A DNA stretch of 64,000 nt from an uncultured Aquiluna sp. (GTDB taxonomy: Bacteria > Actinomycetota > Actinomycetes > Actinomycetales > Microbacteriaceae): NCBI GenBank assembly GCA_913057795.1, contig CAJXOD010000005.1:1-64000 (forward strand), given 5' to 3'. Below the pieces are notes generated by a model that was given only the letters and a program-made list of their open reading frames with translations, was not told where the DNA came from and ran no database searches. Positions within the stretch are counted from its first letter, which is position 1; every line of letters begins with the position of its first letter. Position numbers and translations under genes: made by a program. Positions 46,878-55,659 of this stretch are shown piece after piece.

Positions 46878-46928
46878 GGGTACTATACCTTCCTAATAAG
46901 GGGTTGTATTTATCAAATAGAGTCAGGT

Positions 46929-46956
46929 CAATTGCGTGCTTGCAGGCACGCAATTG
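46929..46956 (-). promoter_or_regulatory. Perfect palindrome upstream of the mannitol PTS genes
   Basis: CAATTGCGTGC and GCACGCAATTG form an 11-bp perfect inverted repeat with a 6-nt centre. On the minus strand its last bases run into TTGACC, which resembles a -35 box, with an AT-rich stretch (GATAAATA) downstream and the EIIC ATG 52 nt away. It is not followed by a T-tract, so an operator for the adjacent DeoR-family regulator is more likely than a terminator. Confidence 0.5.
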
Positions 46957-46999
46957 GCTTATCTCCGTCCATTTCCGCTGGCTTCTCTGCCAGTGAAAT

Positions 47000-47764
47000 T
47001 TATTGTTGGGCCAGAGCAATCTGGACCCCACTTCCCGCAAGCGCATCCGTGAACGAGGAGTCAACATCGACGTTCGTCACTATGCGGTCAAAACCTGAAA
47101 AAGCCGAAAATTTAGCCGGATAAGTCGAGCCAAACTTGCTGCTGTCCACTAAAAGGATTCGCTCCCGAGAGTTAGCCATCATGGTCTTTTTCACCAAGGC
47201 CTCATCGGTGTCAAATGAAGTGGCCCCTGCTTCTAGAGAAAAACCGTTGGCGCCAATGAAGCTCACCGCAGCATTTAGCTCGCGCAAGTCCTCACAAGTC
47301 TTAGCGCCCACTGCGCTCAAAGTGGCGGGCCTAATTTTGCCGCCAAGCAAATAAGTCTGCGTAGTCGAATCGGCGATCTTTCCGGCCAAGGTCAAGTTGT
47401 TAGTTACGACCAAAAGACCGGGCTTGTCTCTAAGGTAAACAGCCAGGCACTCAGTAGTTGTGCCACCATCAACAAAGATGCAGCCCTCATCAGGGATAAA
47501 GGAGGCCGCAACGTCGGCCACGAGACGCTTTTGATTGGGATTCTGTCCATAGCGCTCGGGGATTGTAAACTCGTGGGCAAATCTCTCAAGCGAAATTGCT
47601 CCACCGTGTACGCGGCGCAAAACACCTCTGCGCTGAAGAACATCTAAGTCTCTTCTAACGGTCTCCACTGCAACATCTAAGTTCGAGGCAGCTACGTTCG
47701 CGTCAACACGACCATCTACTCGAGCCCACTCGCTCAGCTGTAACCTTCGCTCTTCTGCCAACAT
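47000..47764 (-). CDS. DeoR/GlpR-family transcriptional regulator
   Basis: A 254-residue sugar-phosphate-sensing repressor. The N-terminal winged helix has ETVRRDLDVL and RRVHGGAI, the DeoR signature; the C-terminal DeoRC sensor domain has FVDGGTTTECLA, VVTNNLTLA and LLVDSSKFG, which bind phosphorylated sugars. ATG 47764 (MLAEERRLQ) is preferred over GTG 47794 because DeoR proteins begin at this point and GGAG lies upstream. It sits just before the mannitol PTS genes and probably controls them. Confidence 0.87.
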   Translation of the reverse strand: MLAEERRLQLSEWARVDGRVDANVAASNLDVAVETVRRDLDVLQRRGVLRRVHGGAISLERFAHEFTIPERYGQNPNQKRLVADVAASFIPDEGCIFVDGGTTTECLAVYLRDKPGLLVVTNNLTLAGKIADSTTQTYLLGGKIRPATLSAVGAKTCEDLRELNAAVSFIGANGFSLEAGATSFDTDEALVKKTMMANSRERILLVDSSKFGSTYPAKFSAFSGFDRIVTNVDVDSSFTDALAGSGVQIALAQQ

Positions 47765-47790
47765 CTTTGTTATCTCCGAAATTGTCTGGT

Positions 47791-47814
47791 TCACGTGATA
47801 ACAGCTAAATTAGC
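47791..47814 (-). promoter_or_regulatory. Paired short palindromes upstream of the DeoR gene
   Basis: TCACGTGA (47791-47798) and GCTAAATTAGC (47804-47814) stand 5 nt apart just upstream of the regulator start. TAATTT within the second could serve as a -10 box on the minus strand. An autoregulatory site is possible, but neither palindrome matches the long repeat near EIIC. Confidence 0.3.
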
Positions 47815-47877
47815 AGTCTTTTCTCAGCCAAAAAGATAGAAACGGGCAGAAAACCACAATAAAAAATAACAATTCGG

Positions 47878-48624
47878 TCACGTACTGAGTCGCGCCCGCT
47901 CATCCTGAACTAGTCGCCACCAAAGATAAAAGGCCACAAGGGCGAAAAAAGCCCACTCAATTGCGTAAAAAGCGGTCAACCAGTTGACCTCTATTTCTTG
48001 AGCCTTGATGTCGATCGATATCCTCTCGACTGGAAGATCTATGCCCTCGCTGAGAATCAAATAAATCGGGTAGCTAACTACCTGTTCAGGACTATAGAGA
48101 TTTACAAGCTGGGCGAGAGATACCGAACCAAGAAAGTTTTTAGAGTCTGTTTCTTTCACTGGTTCGTTTGGCTCAACGTAGCCCGTGATGCTGTGCTTAG
48201 AACTATCCAGTTCGCTCTGCAGACTAAGAAGTTCAGAGACATCCTCCGAGTAGCCCAGAGCGAGTGTGAGGCTCACTAATTGGTCACCAATTTCGACAAA
48301 AGAGTTGGTAATTAGCCAATAGCCGGGAACCAAGTCAGTGCCGACCAGCTGAAGACGGTCTTGCACAATAAATGAGTTTTCTGGATCGAGAAACACGTTC
48401 ACGGTTGCAAGGCGATCGTAAGCTCCAGGAGTAATGCCTTCGAGTCCGGCCAGTTCACTTAGTGGAACGGGTGCTAACTCTTGCTCACTGACTCCGACAT
48501 AACTAAAAGTTCGCTCCAACTGCCATTGCATCAATAAGGCGAAAGAAATCGCCACCAAAGCGGCTATCGCTAGCCCCCCAAGCCATTTGGGCTGGCGAGC
48601 AATCGAGAAGAAACTCGGTTTCAT
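47878..48624 (-). CDS. SURF1 family protein
   Basis: A 248-residue membrane protein of the SURF1/SHY1 family, which assists assembly of cytochrome c oxidase haem centres. One helix lies near the N-terminus (about 15-32) and one near the C-terminus (about 215-235), flanking an exported domain with NSFIVQDRLQ and GYWLITNSFV, and KNFLGSVSLAQL. The ATG starts immediately after the guaB3 stop with no room for a separate promoter, so the two are cotranscribed. Confidence 0.82.
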   Translation of the reverse strand: MKPSFFSIARQPKWLGGLAIAALVAISFALLMQWQLERTFSYVGVSEQELAPVPLSELAGLEGITPGAYDRLATVNVFLDPENSFIVQDRLQLVGTDLVPGYWLITNSFVEIGDQLVSLTLALGYSEDVSELLSLQSELDSSKHSITGYVEPNEPVKETDSKNFLGSVSLAQLVNLYSPEQVVSYPIYLILSEGIDLPVERISIDIKAQEIEVNWLTAFYAIEWAFFALVAFYLWWRLVQDERARLST

Positions 48625-49740
48625 TTAGATGTATGAATTCGCAACTACATCAACGCGCTGGAATTCCTTCACGTCCGAATAGCCGGTGGTGGCCATAGAA
48701 CGACGCAACGCCCCTATTAGATTTGCGGTGCCGTCTGCAGAGCTAGTTGGGCCCATCAAGATTTGTTCGAGTGGAGCGTGTGAGCCGACCCATACTCGCT
48801 GCCCTCTTGGGAGTGAGGAATTTACCGCCTCTGGTCCCCAGTGCCATCCTTGACCTGGAGCTTCCCCGGCTCTTGCAAGAACCGTACCCAGCATCACGGC
48901 ATCCGCTCCACAGGCAATTGCCTTAACCATGTCGCCGGATGTGCCGAGGCCGCCGTCAGCAATGACGTGAACGTAACGGCCGCCGGATTCATCCATGTAG
49001 TCGCGACGGGCCGCAGCCACGTCCGCAACGGCTGTCGCCATTGGAGCATGAATGCCAAGAACTTTTCTGGTGGCGCTAGCCGCTCCGCCGCCAAAGCCAA
49101 CCAAAACTCCAGCTGCACCCGTGCGCATCAGGTGCAAGGCCGCGGTGTATGTAGCTGCTCCGCCCACAATCACGGGAACATCAAGCTGGTAGATGAATTC
49201 CTTGAGGTTTAGCGGTTCTGCGCTTTGCGAAACGTGCTCCGCAGAGACCGTATTTCCACGAATAACGAACATGTCAACTCCGGATTGCAAAACGATCTCG
49301 GAAAACTCTGCTGTTCGCTGTGGAGAAAGTGCTCCAGCCACCCTGACACCGGCGGCCCGAATTTCTCCAAGACGAGCCTTGATGAGCTCGGCTTGAATCG
49401 GTTGAGAGTAGACACGTTGCAAAACTGCCGTGGCGTCCTCGTCTTTGGCGTTAGCGATTTCAGCCAACTGCTTGGTTGGATCCTCGTACCTGGTCCAGAG
49501 ACCTTCCAAATCCAGAACACCGAGGCCGCCGAGCTTCCCGAGTGCAATCACGGTCGCAGGGCTCATGGCCGAATCGGTCGGCGCAGCAATTACGGGCATA
49601 TCGAACTGGAACGCGTCAATGCTCCAACTGGTTGAAACATCTCTTGGGTCGCGAGTCCTTCTAGTTGGGACAATTGCAATGTCATCGAATGCATATCCGT
49701 TGATTGCGCGCTTGGATCTGCCAATCTCTACTTCATTCAT
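48625..49740 (-). CDS. guaB3: GuaB3-type IMP dehydrogenase-related protein
   Basis: A 371-residue TIM-barrel protein related to IMP dehydrogenase, without the CBS domain pair. It has APTDSAMSP near the start, VIRGNTVSAEHVS and VIADGGLGTSGD, the phosphate-binding region. At the position of the IMPDH active-site loop (GxGSxCTT) it reads GFGGGAASATRK, so the catalytic Cys is missing in that place. Canonical IMP oxidation is therefore doubtful. It lies 15 nt after guaB; the pair is conserved in Actinobacteria, and the role of GuaB3 is not settled. Confidence 0.88.
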   Translation of the reverse strand: MNEVEIGRSKRAINGYAFDDIAIVPTRRTRDPRDVSTSWSIDAFQFDMPVIAAPTDSAMSPATVIALGKLGGLGVLDLEGLWTRYEDPTKQLAEIANAKDEDATAVLQRVYSQPIQAELIKARLGEIRAAGVRVAGALSPQRTAEFSEIVLQSGVDMFVIRGNTVSAEHVSQSAEPLNLKEFIYQLDVPVIVGGAATYTAALHLMRTGAAGVLVGFGGGAASATRKVLGIHAPMATAVADVAAARRDYMDESGGRYVHVIADGGLGTSGDMVKAIACGADAVMLGTVLARAGEAPGQGWHWGPEAVNSSLPRGQRVWVGSHAPLEQILMGPTSSADGTANLIGALRRSMATTGYSDVKEFQRVDVVANSYI

Positions 49741-49755
49741 TTTTTTATTGCCTGC

Positions 49756-51336
<1,581 letters not shown>

Positions 51337-51450
51337 TTATTACAAACAGGTATCTTCACAATTGTGTACTCTTATCCATTGGTATTCTTTTCCAATACCC
51401 CTTTTAGGGTCAATTGTGGGCGATGCAGCTCACCCAGATATGGAGGACCG

Positions 51451-52752
51451 GTGAATTTCCTCTTCGTGGGCAATCCAAAACGTTTCTTAAAGCTCGTAAT
51501 AGTCGTGTTTACCGCTCTCATAATCGGCCTAGGTCTGCTGGTGTCTCCAGCCCAAGCCGACAGCGTCGGAGAAGAGTTTGACCACGCCGTGCTGGGAAAC
51601 GTCAAAATTAAGGGCGAGCCAGTTGGTGGAGTCCGCATTGTGGTCGAAGGCCCTTCCTATACCGCTTCGGTTCTCACCGGCGATGACGGAAGCTGGCTAA
51701 TTGGGGTCCCGACCAAGGACACCTACTCAGTGACTCTTGATCAAGACACACTGCCTGCAGGCGTTGCTGTCCTGGAAGGTGGAGCCACTCAGGAAGTTGA
51801 CCTCGGACTCTCCGATCGCGTCGTAAAAAACTTTTTCATTGGCCAGGGTGAGCGAAATGAAGTTTCATTCTTTGACCAATTTGTTGCGCGTCTTATTTAT
51901 GGAATCAACTTCGGCCTCATGCTCGGGCTCGCCTCTGTAGGCCTGTCTTTGGTATTTGGAACGACAGGGCTTTCTAACTTTGCTCATGGAGAGATGGTCA
52001 CCTTTGGAGCTGTGGCTGCCTTGATTCTCGGTGTGGTTCTAGAAGTACCAATTTGGGTTGCAATTCCCGCGGCGGTGATCATTTCTGCCGGGTTCGGGTG
52101 GTCGATGGATGCCGGATTATGGAAGCCTCTGCGGAAAAAGGGCCTGGGCATCGTTCAGCTGATGATCATTTCAATCGGACTATCGCTAACTCTTCGCTAC
52201 ATAATTCAGTTCTTCATCGGTGGTGGCACCGAGCAGCTCCCAGGCTTTGACTCACCGAAGATCAATCTCTTTGGGTCCGTTGCACTGAGCGTCAATGACC
52301 TTTACTCGATGGGTATTTCCATTGTTGCGATCCTTGCATTTGCCTTCTGGCTACTTAGAACCAACACTGGAAAAGCTACGCGCGCAATCTCGGATAACCC
52401 GGACCTGGCCGCGGCCTCTGGTATCGACGTGGATAAAGTAGTGCGAATTGTCTGGATCGTGTCGGCTGCACTCGCAGGACTCTCGGGCGTGCTCTGGGCC
52501 TATTTCCGACCGGGCATCAAATGGGACATGGGAACGCAGATCCTGCTTCTTATCTTCGCCGCAGTTACCCTTGGCGGTCTCGGAACCGCATTCGGTGCAT
52601 TGATTGGAGCTCTCGTTGTGGGAATTCTGGTCGAGACATCTAGCTTGTTCATCCCTTCAGATCTGAAATATGTAGGCGCGCTGGTCGTGCTAATTGGAGT
52701 ACTACTCTTTAGGCCACAGGGCCTTATGGGACGAAGACAGAGAGTCGGATAG
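51451..52752 (+). CDS. livH: LivH-type branched-chain amino acid permease with extra N-terminal domain
   Basis: A 433-residue permease. A signal-peptide-like segment (VVFTALIIGLGLLVSPAQA, about 13-34) is followed by about 100 residues of beta-rich sequence (GNVKIKGEPVGGVRIVVEG, TGDDGSWLIGVP) resembling a carboxypeptidase-regulatory / Ig-like module. The LivH core begins near residue 140: INFGLMLGLASVGLSLVFG, TTGLSNFAHGEM and RAISDNPDLAAASGID, the coupling loop. Ordinary LivH has only the core, about 290-300 residues. GTG 51451 is chosen for TGGAGG 4 nt upstream; the frame is open to 51253 but has no good site there. First gene of livHMGF. Confidence 0.88.
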   Translation: MNFLFVGNPKRFLKLVIVVFTALIIGLGLLVSPAQADSVGEEFDHAVLGNVKIKGEPVGGVRIVVEGPSYTASVLTGDDGSWLIGVPTKDTYSVTLDQDTLPAGVAVLEGGATQEVDLGLSDRVVKNFFIGQGERNEVSFFDQFVARLIYGINFGLMLGLASVGLSLVFGTTGLSNFAHGEMVTFGAVAALILGVVLEVPIWVAIPAAVIISAGFGWSMDAGLWKPLRKKGLGIVQLMIISIGLSLTLRYIIQFFIGGGTEQLPGFDSPKINLFGSVALSVNDLYSMGISIVAILAFAFWLLRTNTGKATRAISDNPDLAAASGIDVDKVVRIVWIVSAALAGLSGVLWAYFRPGIKWDMGTQILLLIFAAVTLGGLGTAFGALIGALVVGILVETSSLFIPSDLKYVGALVVLIGVLLFRPQGLMGRRQRVG

Positions 52753-52762
52753 GAGGTAGCTC

Positions 52763-53746
52763 ATGGACTGGGGAACAATAATAAATAACACCTTGGCAGG
52801 GCTGCTAACGCCCACCACAATTGCGTTCGCACTTGCAGCACTTGGCTTGGCAATGCACTTTGGATTTGCCGGCCTGTTGAACTTCGGTATCGCAGGATTC
52901 ATGGCCATCGGTGCCTACGGGTACGCAATCTCGGTTCTAACTTTTGGTTTCCCTTGGTGGGCCGGCATGATCGTCGGCATCATCGGATCTATTTTGTTCG
53001 CGATTCTGCTGGGCGTTCCGACGCTGAGGCTTCGTGGAGACTACCTGGCAATTGTGACCATTGCGGCTGCTGAGATTGTGAGGCTGTTGTTCTTAACCAC
53101 AGCATTCACCGATGTCACTGGAAGCGCCGACGGTCTCTTTGGCTACAACAACTCGGGCGGGTTCACTAGTGCAAACCCATTCCCACCTGGATCATACGGT
53201 TGGGGACCTTGGACCTACAACTCCGAGACTCTTTGGGTTCTTACCTTTGGACTTGGAGTCTTAGCTGTTTGTGTGTGGTTCCTGTGGGCTCTTATGCGAT
53301 CGCCCTGGGGAAGAGTCATCAAGGGCATCCGCGAGGACGAAGAGGCAATAAGGGCTCTTGGTAAAAACGTCTTCGCCTACAAGCTTCAGGCACTCATCAT
53401 CGGTGGAATCTTCGGTGGAATGGGTGGAATTATTTACGCTGCATTCGCCAACGTTTCTCCGGGCGTGTATGTGACCTCAATCACCTTTTTCATCTGGACA
53501 TCACTGCTACTCGGTGGCGCCGCGACAATTTGGGGTCCCGTCATCGGTGCAGTTATCTTCTGGACACTGCAGGCCTTCTTATCAAACATTTTGCCGGAGC
53601 TCGCACTAGCGGGCATCTTGCCGGTGACCGGAACTCAAGCGGCAACATTGAGATTCGTGCTGGTAGGCATCGGGCTGATGTTGCTTGTGATTTACAGGCC
53701 TCAGGGTATTTTCGGAGACAAGAGGGAGCTGACCTTTGTCAAATAG
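52763..53746 (+). CDS. livM: Branched-chain amino acid ABC transporter permease LivM
   Basis: A 327-residue membrane permease, partner of LivH. AMHFGFAGLLNFGIAGFMAIGAYGYA is the first conserved region (GLxNxGxxGF), LRGDYLAIVTIAAAEIVRL the second, and GRVIKGIREDEEAIRALGKN the ATPase-contact loop. The C-terminus has VIYRPQGIFG as in most LivM proteins. AGGAGG stands 6 nt before its ATG. Overlaps livG by 11 nt. Confidence 0.92.
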   Translation: MDWGTIINNTLAGLLTPTTIAFALAALGLAMHFGFAGLLNFGIAGFMAIGAYGYAISVLTFGFPWWAGMIVGIIGSILFAILLGVPTLRLRGDYLAIVTIAAAEIVRLLFLTTAFTDVTGSADGLFGYNNSGGFTSANPFPPGSYGWGPWTYNSETLWVLTFGLGVLAVCVWFLWALMRSPWGRVIKGIREDEEAIRALGKNVFAYKLQALIIGGIFGGMGGIIYAAFANVSPGVYVTSITFFIWTSLLLGGAATIWGPVIGAVIFWTLQAFLSNILPELALAGILPVTGTQAATLRFVLVGIGLMLLVIYRPQGIFGDKRELTFVK

Positions 53747-54629
53747 TGACTCACCAAAAAAATCAACCGGTCTACACATCGGAGAATCCGGACCAGGCTG
53801 TAAAAAGACTGATCCAATGCTGGTTATTGACCATGTCAAAAAGAGCTTCGGTGGTCTAACAGCGGTCGACGTTGAGCACCTGGAGATTCCCAAGAACGCC
53901 ATCACAGCGCTTATTGGACCCAATGGTGCCGGCAAGACAACACTGTTTAACCTGCTTACCGGCTTCGACACTCCTGACACCGGCGAGTGGGAGTTCCTAG
54001 GAACCTCGCTATCGGGAGTCCCGAGCTACAAGGTTGCCCAAATGGGTCAAGTTCGAACTTTCCAGCTAACCAAGGCCCTGAGCCTTCTGACAGTGCTGGA
54101 CAACATGAAGCTCGGCGCCAAGAACCAAGTCGGCGAAAGCATATTCCGCGCTCTGTTTCCAAGATCTTGGAGAAAACAGGATGCTGAGATTGAAATCAAG
54201 GCAATTGAACTTCTAAAGCGGTTCAAGCTTGACACCAAACAGGCAGATTTCGCGGCGTCTCTATCGGGTGGTCAGCGCAAGCTTCTGGAAATGGCAAGAG
54301 CATTGATGACCGACCCCGTGCTGGTAATGCTCGATGAGCCAATGGCCGGTGTGAACCCCGCTTTGACTCAGTCCTTGCTTGGCCACGTGCTGGACCTGAA
54401 AAAAGAAGGTATGACCGTGTTGTTTGTTGAGCACGACATGCACATGGTTCGACACATTGCTGACTGGGTGGTCGTAATGGCCGAGGGCAAGGTAGTAGCC
54501 GAGGGTCCACCTGAAACGGTCATGAACGAGCAGGCCGTAATTGATGCTTACCTGGGTGCTCACCAGGACACTGATCTTGGTGTTGTCACCGGAAGAATTA
54601 GCATCATCGACCAGGAGAAAGACAAATGA
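53736..54629 (+). CDS. livG: Branched-chain amino acid ABC transporter ATPase LivG
   Basis: A 297-residue ATPase with Walker A GPNGAGKTT, signature LSGGQRKLLEMARAL, Walker B LVMLDEPMAGVNP and H-loop VEHDMHMV. The long helical GxxxxxALFPRSW insert between Walker A and signature is a LivG feature. An N-terminal tail of about 25 polar residues precedes the NBD. The start is TTG 53736 within the end of livM. ATGA overlap with livF. Confidence 0.92.
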   Translation: MSNSDSPKKSTGLHIGESGPGCKKTDPMLVIDHVKKSFGGLTAVDVEHLEIPKNAITALIGPNGAGKTTLFNLLTGFDTPDTGEWEFLGTSLSGVPSYKVAQMGQVRTFQLTKALSLLTVLDNMKLGAKNQVGESIFRALFPRSWRKQDAEIEIKAIELLKRFKLDTKQADFAASLSGGQRKLLEMARALMTDPVLVMLDEPMAGVNPALTQSLLGHVLDLKKEGMTVLFVEHDMHMVRHIADWVVVMAEGKVVAEGPPETVMNEQAVIDAYLGAHQDTDLGVVTGRISIIDQEKDK

Positions 54630-55345
54630 CCCGAGTTGTAGATGTCAAGAACCTCACCGCCGGTTACTTGCCCGGGGTGAACATTCTGAATGAGGCAAAC
54701 CTCTACGCCGACAAGGGTGAACTGATCGGAATCATCGGACCCAACGGTGCGGGTAAATCAACCCTTCTGAAGTCAATCTTCGGGCTCGTAAAAGTTCGTG
54801 AAGGATCAATAACCCTAAACGGCGAGGACATCGTAGGTCAGAAGCCAAACCAGCTGGTAGCCAAGGGCGTGGGGTATATCCCGCAGAACAACAATGTTTT
54901 CCCGTCACTAACTATTGAAGAAAACCTTCAAATGGGTGTTTTCCAAGATCCGAAAAGCTACGAAAAGCGTCTTGAATTCGTCGTTTCGATTTTCGACGAA
55001 CTCGGTAAGCGCCTCAAGCAGCGCGCAGGCTCACTTTCCGGTGGTGAACGTCAAATGGTTGCCATGGGTAGGGCGTTGATGATGGAGCCAAGCGTTCTAT
55101 TACTCGACGAGCCTTCCGCTGGACTCAGCCCTGTTAGACAGGACGAGGCCTTCCTTCGGGTTTCAGAAATCAACAAGGCCGGCGTGACCTGCATCATGGT
55201 TGAGCAAAACGCTCGTCGTTGCCTTCAGATCGCAGACCGGGCTTATGTTTTAGATCAGGGCACTGATGCTGTCACAGGCACCGGTAGAGAGCTTCTGAAC
55301 GACCCCAAGGTCGTAGGTCTCTACCTGGGGACTCTTGGCACCTAA
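54626..55345 (+). CDS. livF: Branched-chain amino acid ABC transporter ATPase LivF
   Basis: A 239-residue ATPase, second NBD of the importer. Walker A GPNGAGKST, YIPQNNNVFPSLT (LivF-type Q-loop), LSGGERQMVAMGRAL, Walker B VLLLDEPSAGLSP and VEQNARRCL as the H-loop equivalent are all present. Its 4-nt overlap with livG indicates coupled synthesis. The 3' end overlaps the start of a 35-codon ORF that reads in another frame. Confidence 0.93.
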   Translation: MTRVVDVKNLTAGYLPGVNILNEANLYADKGELIGIIGPNGAGKSTLLKSIFGLVKVREGSITLNGEDIVGQKPNQLVAKGVGYIPQNNNVFPSLTIEENLQMGVFQDPKSYEKRLEFVVSIFDELGKRLKQRAGSLSGGERQMVAMGRALMMEPSVLLLDEPSAGLSPVRQDEAFLRVSEINKAGVTCIMVEQNARRCLQIADRAYVLDQGTDAVTGTGRELLNDPKVVGLYLGTLGT

Positions 55346-55442
55346 AAAGACCCGTCCTCCAGGCTTATTCGTCGCAATAGGAATGACTATTGTTGTGGCT
55401 TTCGGCGCAGCGTTCGAAGTGACCACTCGCAGGTCCAAGTAG
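55335..55442 (+). CDS. Possible 35-residue single-helix membrane protein after livF
   Basis: A short ORF in the -1 frame relative to livF, starting at TTG 55335 inside the livF 3' end, 6 nt after GGGG, and ending at TAG 55440-55442. The product begins MAPKKTRPPGLF, continues with a hydrophobic stretch of about 18 residues (VAIGMTIVVAFGAAFE) and ends in TTRRSK. A basic tail, one helix and a basic C-terminus are what small membrane proteins look like. It lies before the operon terminator and so is cotranscribed. No family is recognised; coding by chance cannot be excluded. Confidence 0.5.
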   Translation: MAPKKTRPPGLFVAIGMTIVVAFGAAFEVTTRRSK

Positions 55443-55469
55443 AGTTACCAACCCCGTTCAGTTGGAGCA

Positions 55470-55507
55470 AAGTAACCCCTCGGCCAGGCTGAGGGGTTAC
55501 TTCTTTA
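55470..55507 (+). terminator. Terminator of the livHMGF operon
   Basis: AAGTAACCCCTC and GAGGGGTTACTT form a 12-bp perfect stem around a 9-nt loop, followed by CTTTAAG. It lies 28 nt after the small ORF. Confidence 0.85.
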
Positions 55508-55608
55508 AGCGCAAACAGCCACAAGTAGGTCTTGACATCGTTCAAGACGAAAGTGCCTGCCAGTCAGTCACGGGCTTTCAATAAAGTCCAAAACACTCAG
55601 TTAATAAG

Positions 55609-55642
55609 GAAATCCCCTCGGGCCTAAGCCCAAGGGGATTTC
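55609..55642 (-). terminator. Terminator of the liv binding-protein gene
   Basis: GAAATCCCCT pairs with AGGGGATTTC, with an inner GGGC-CTAA-GCCC stem. It is 18 nt after the stop of the minus-strand lipoprotein gene and faces the livHMGF terminator; between the two lie about 100 nt without a coding frame I would support. Confidence 0.8.
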
Positions 55643-55659
55643 TTGAATGACACTAACTA

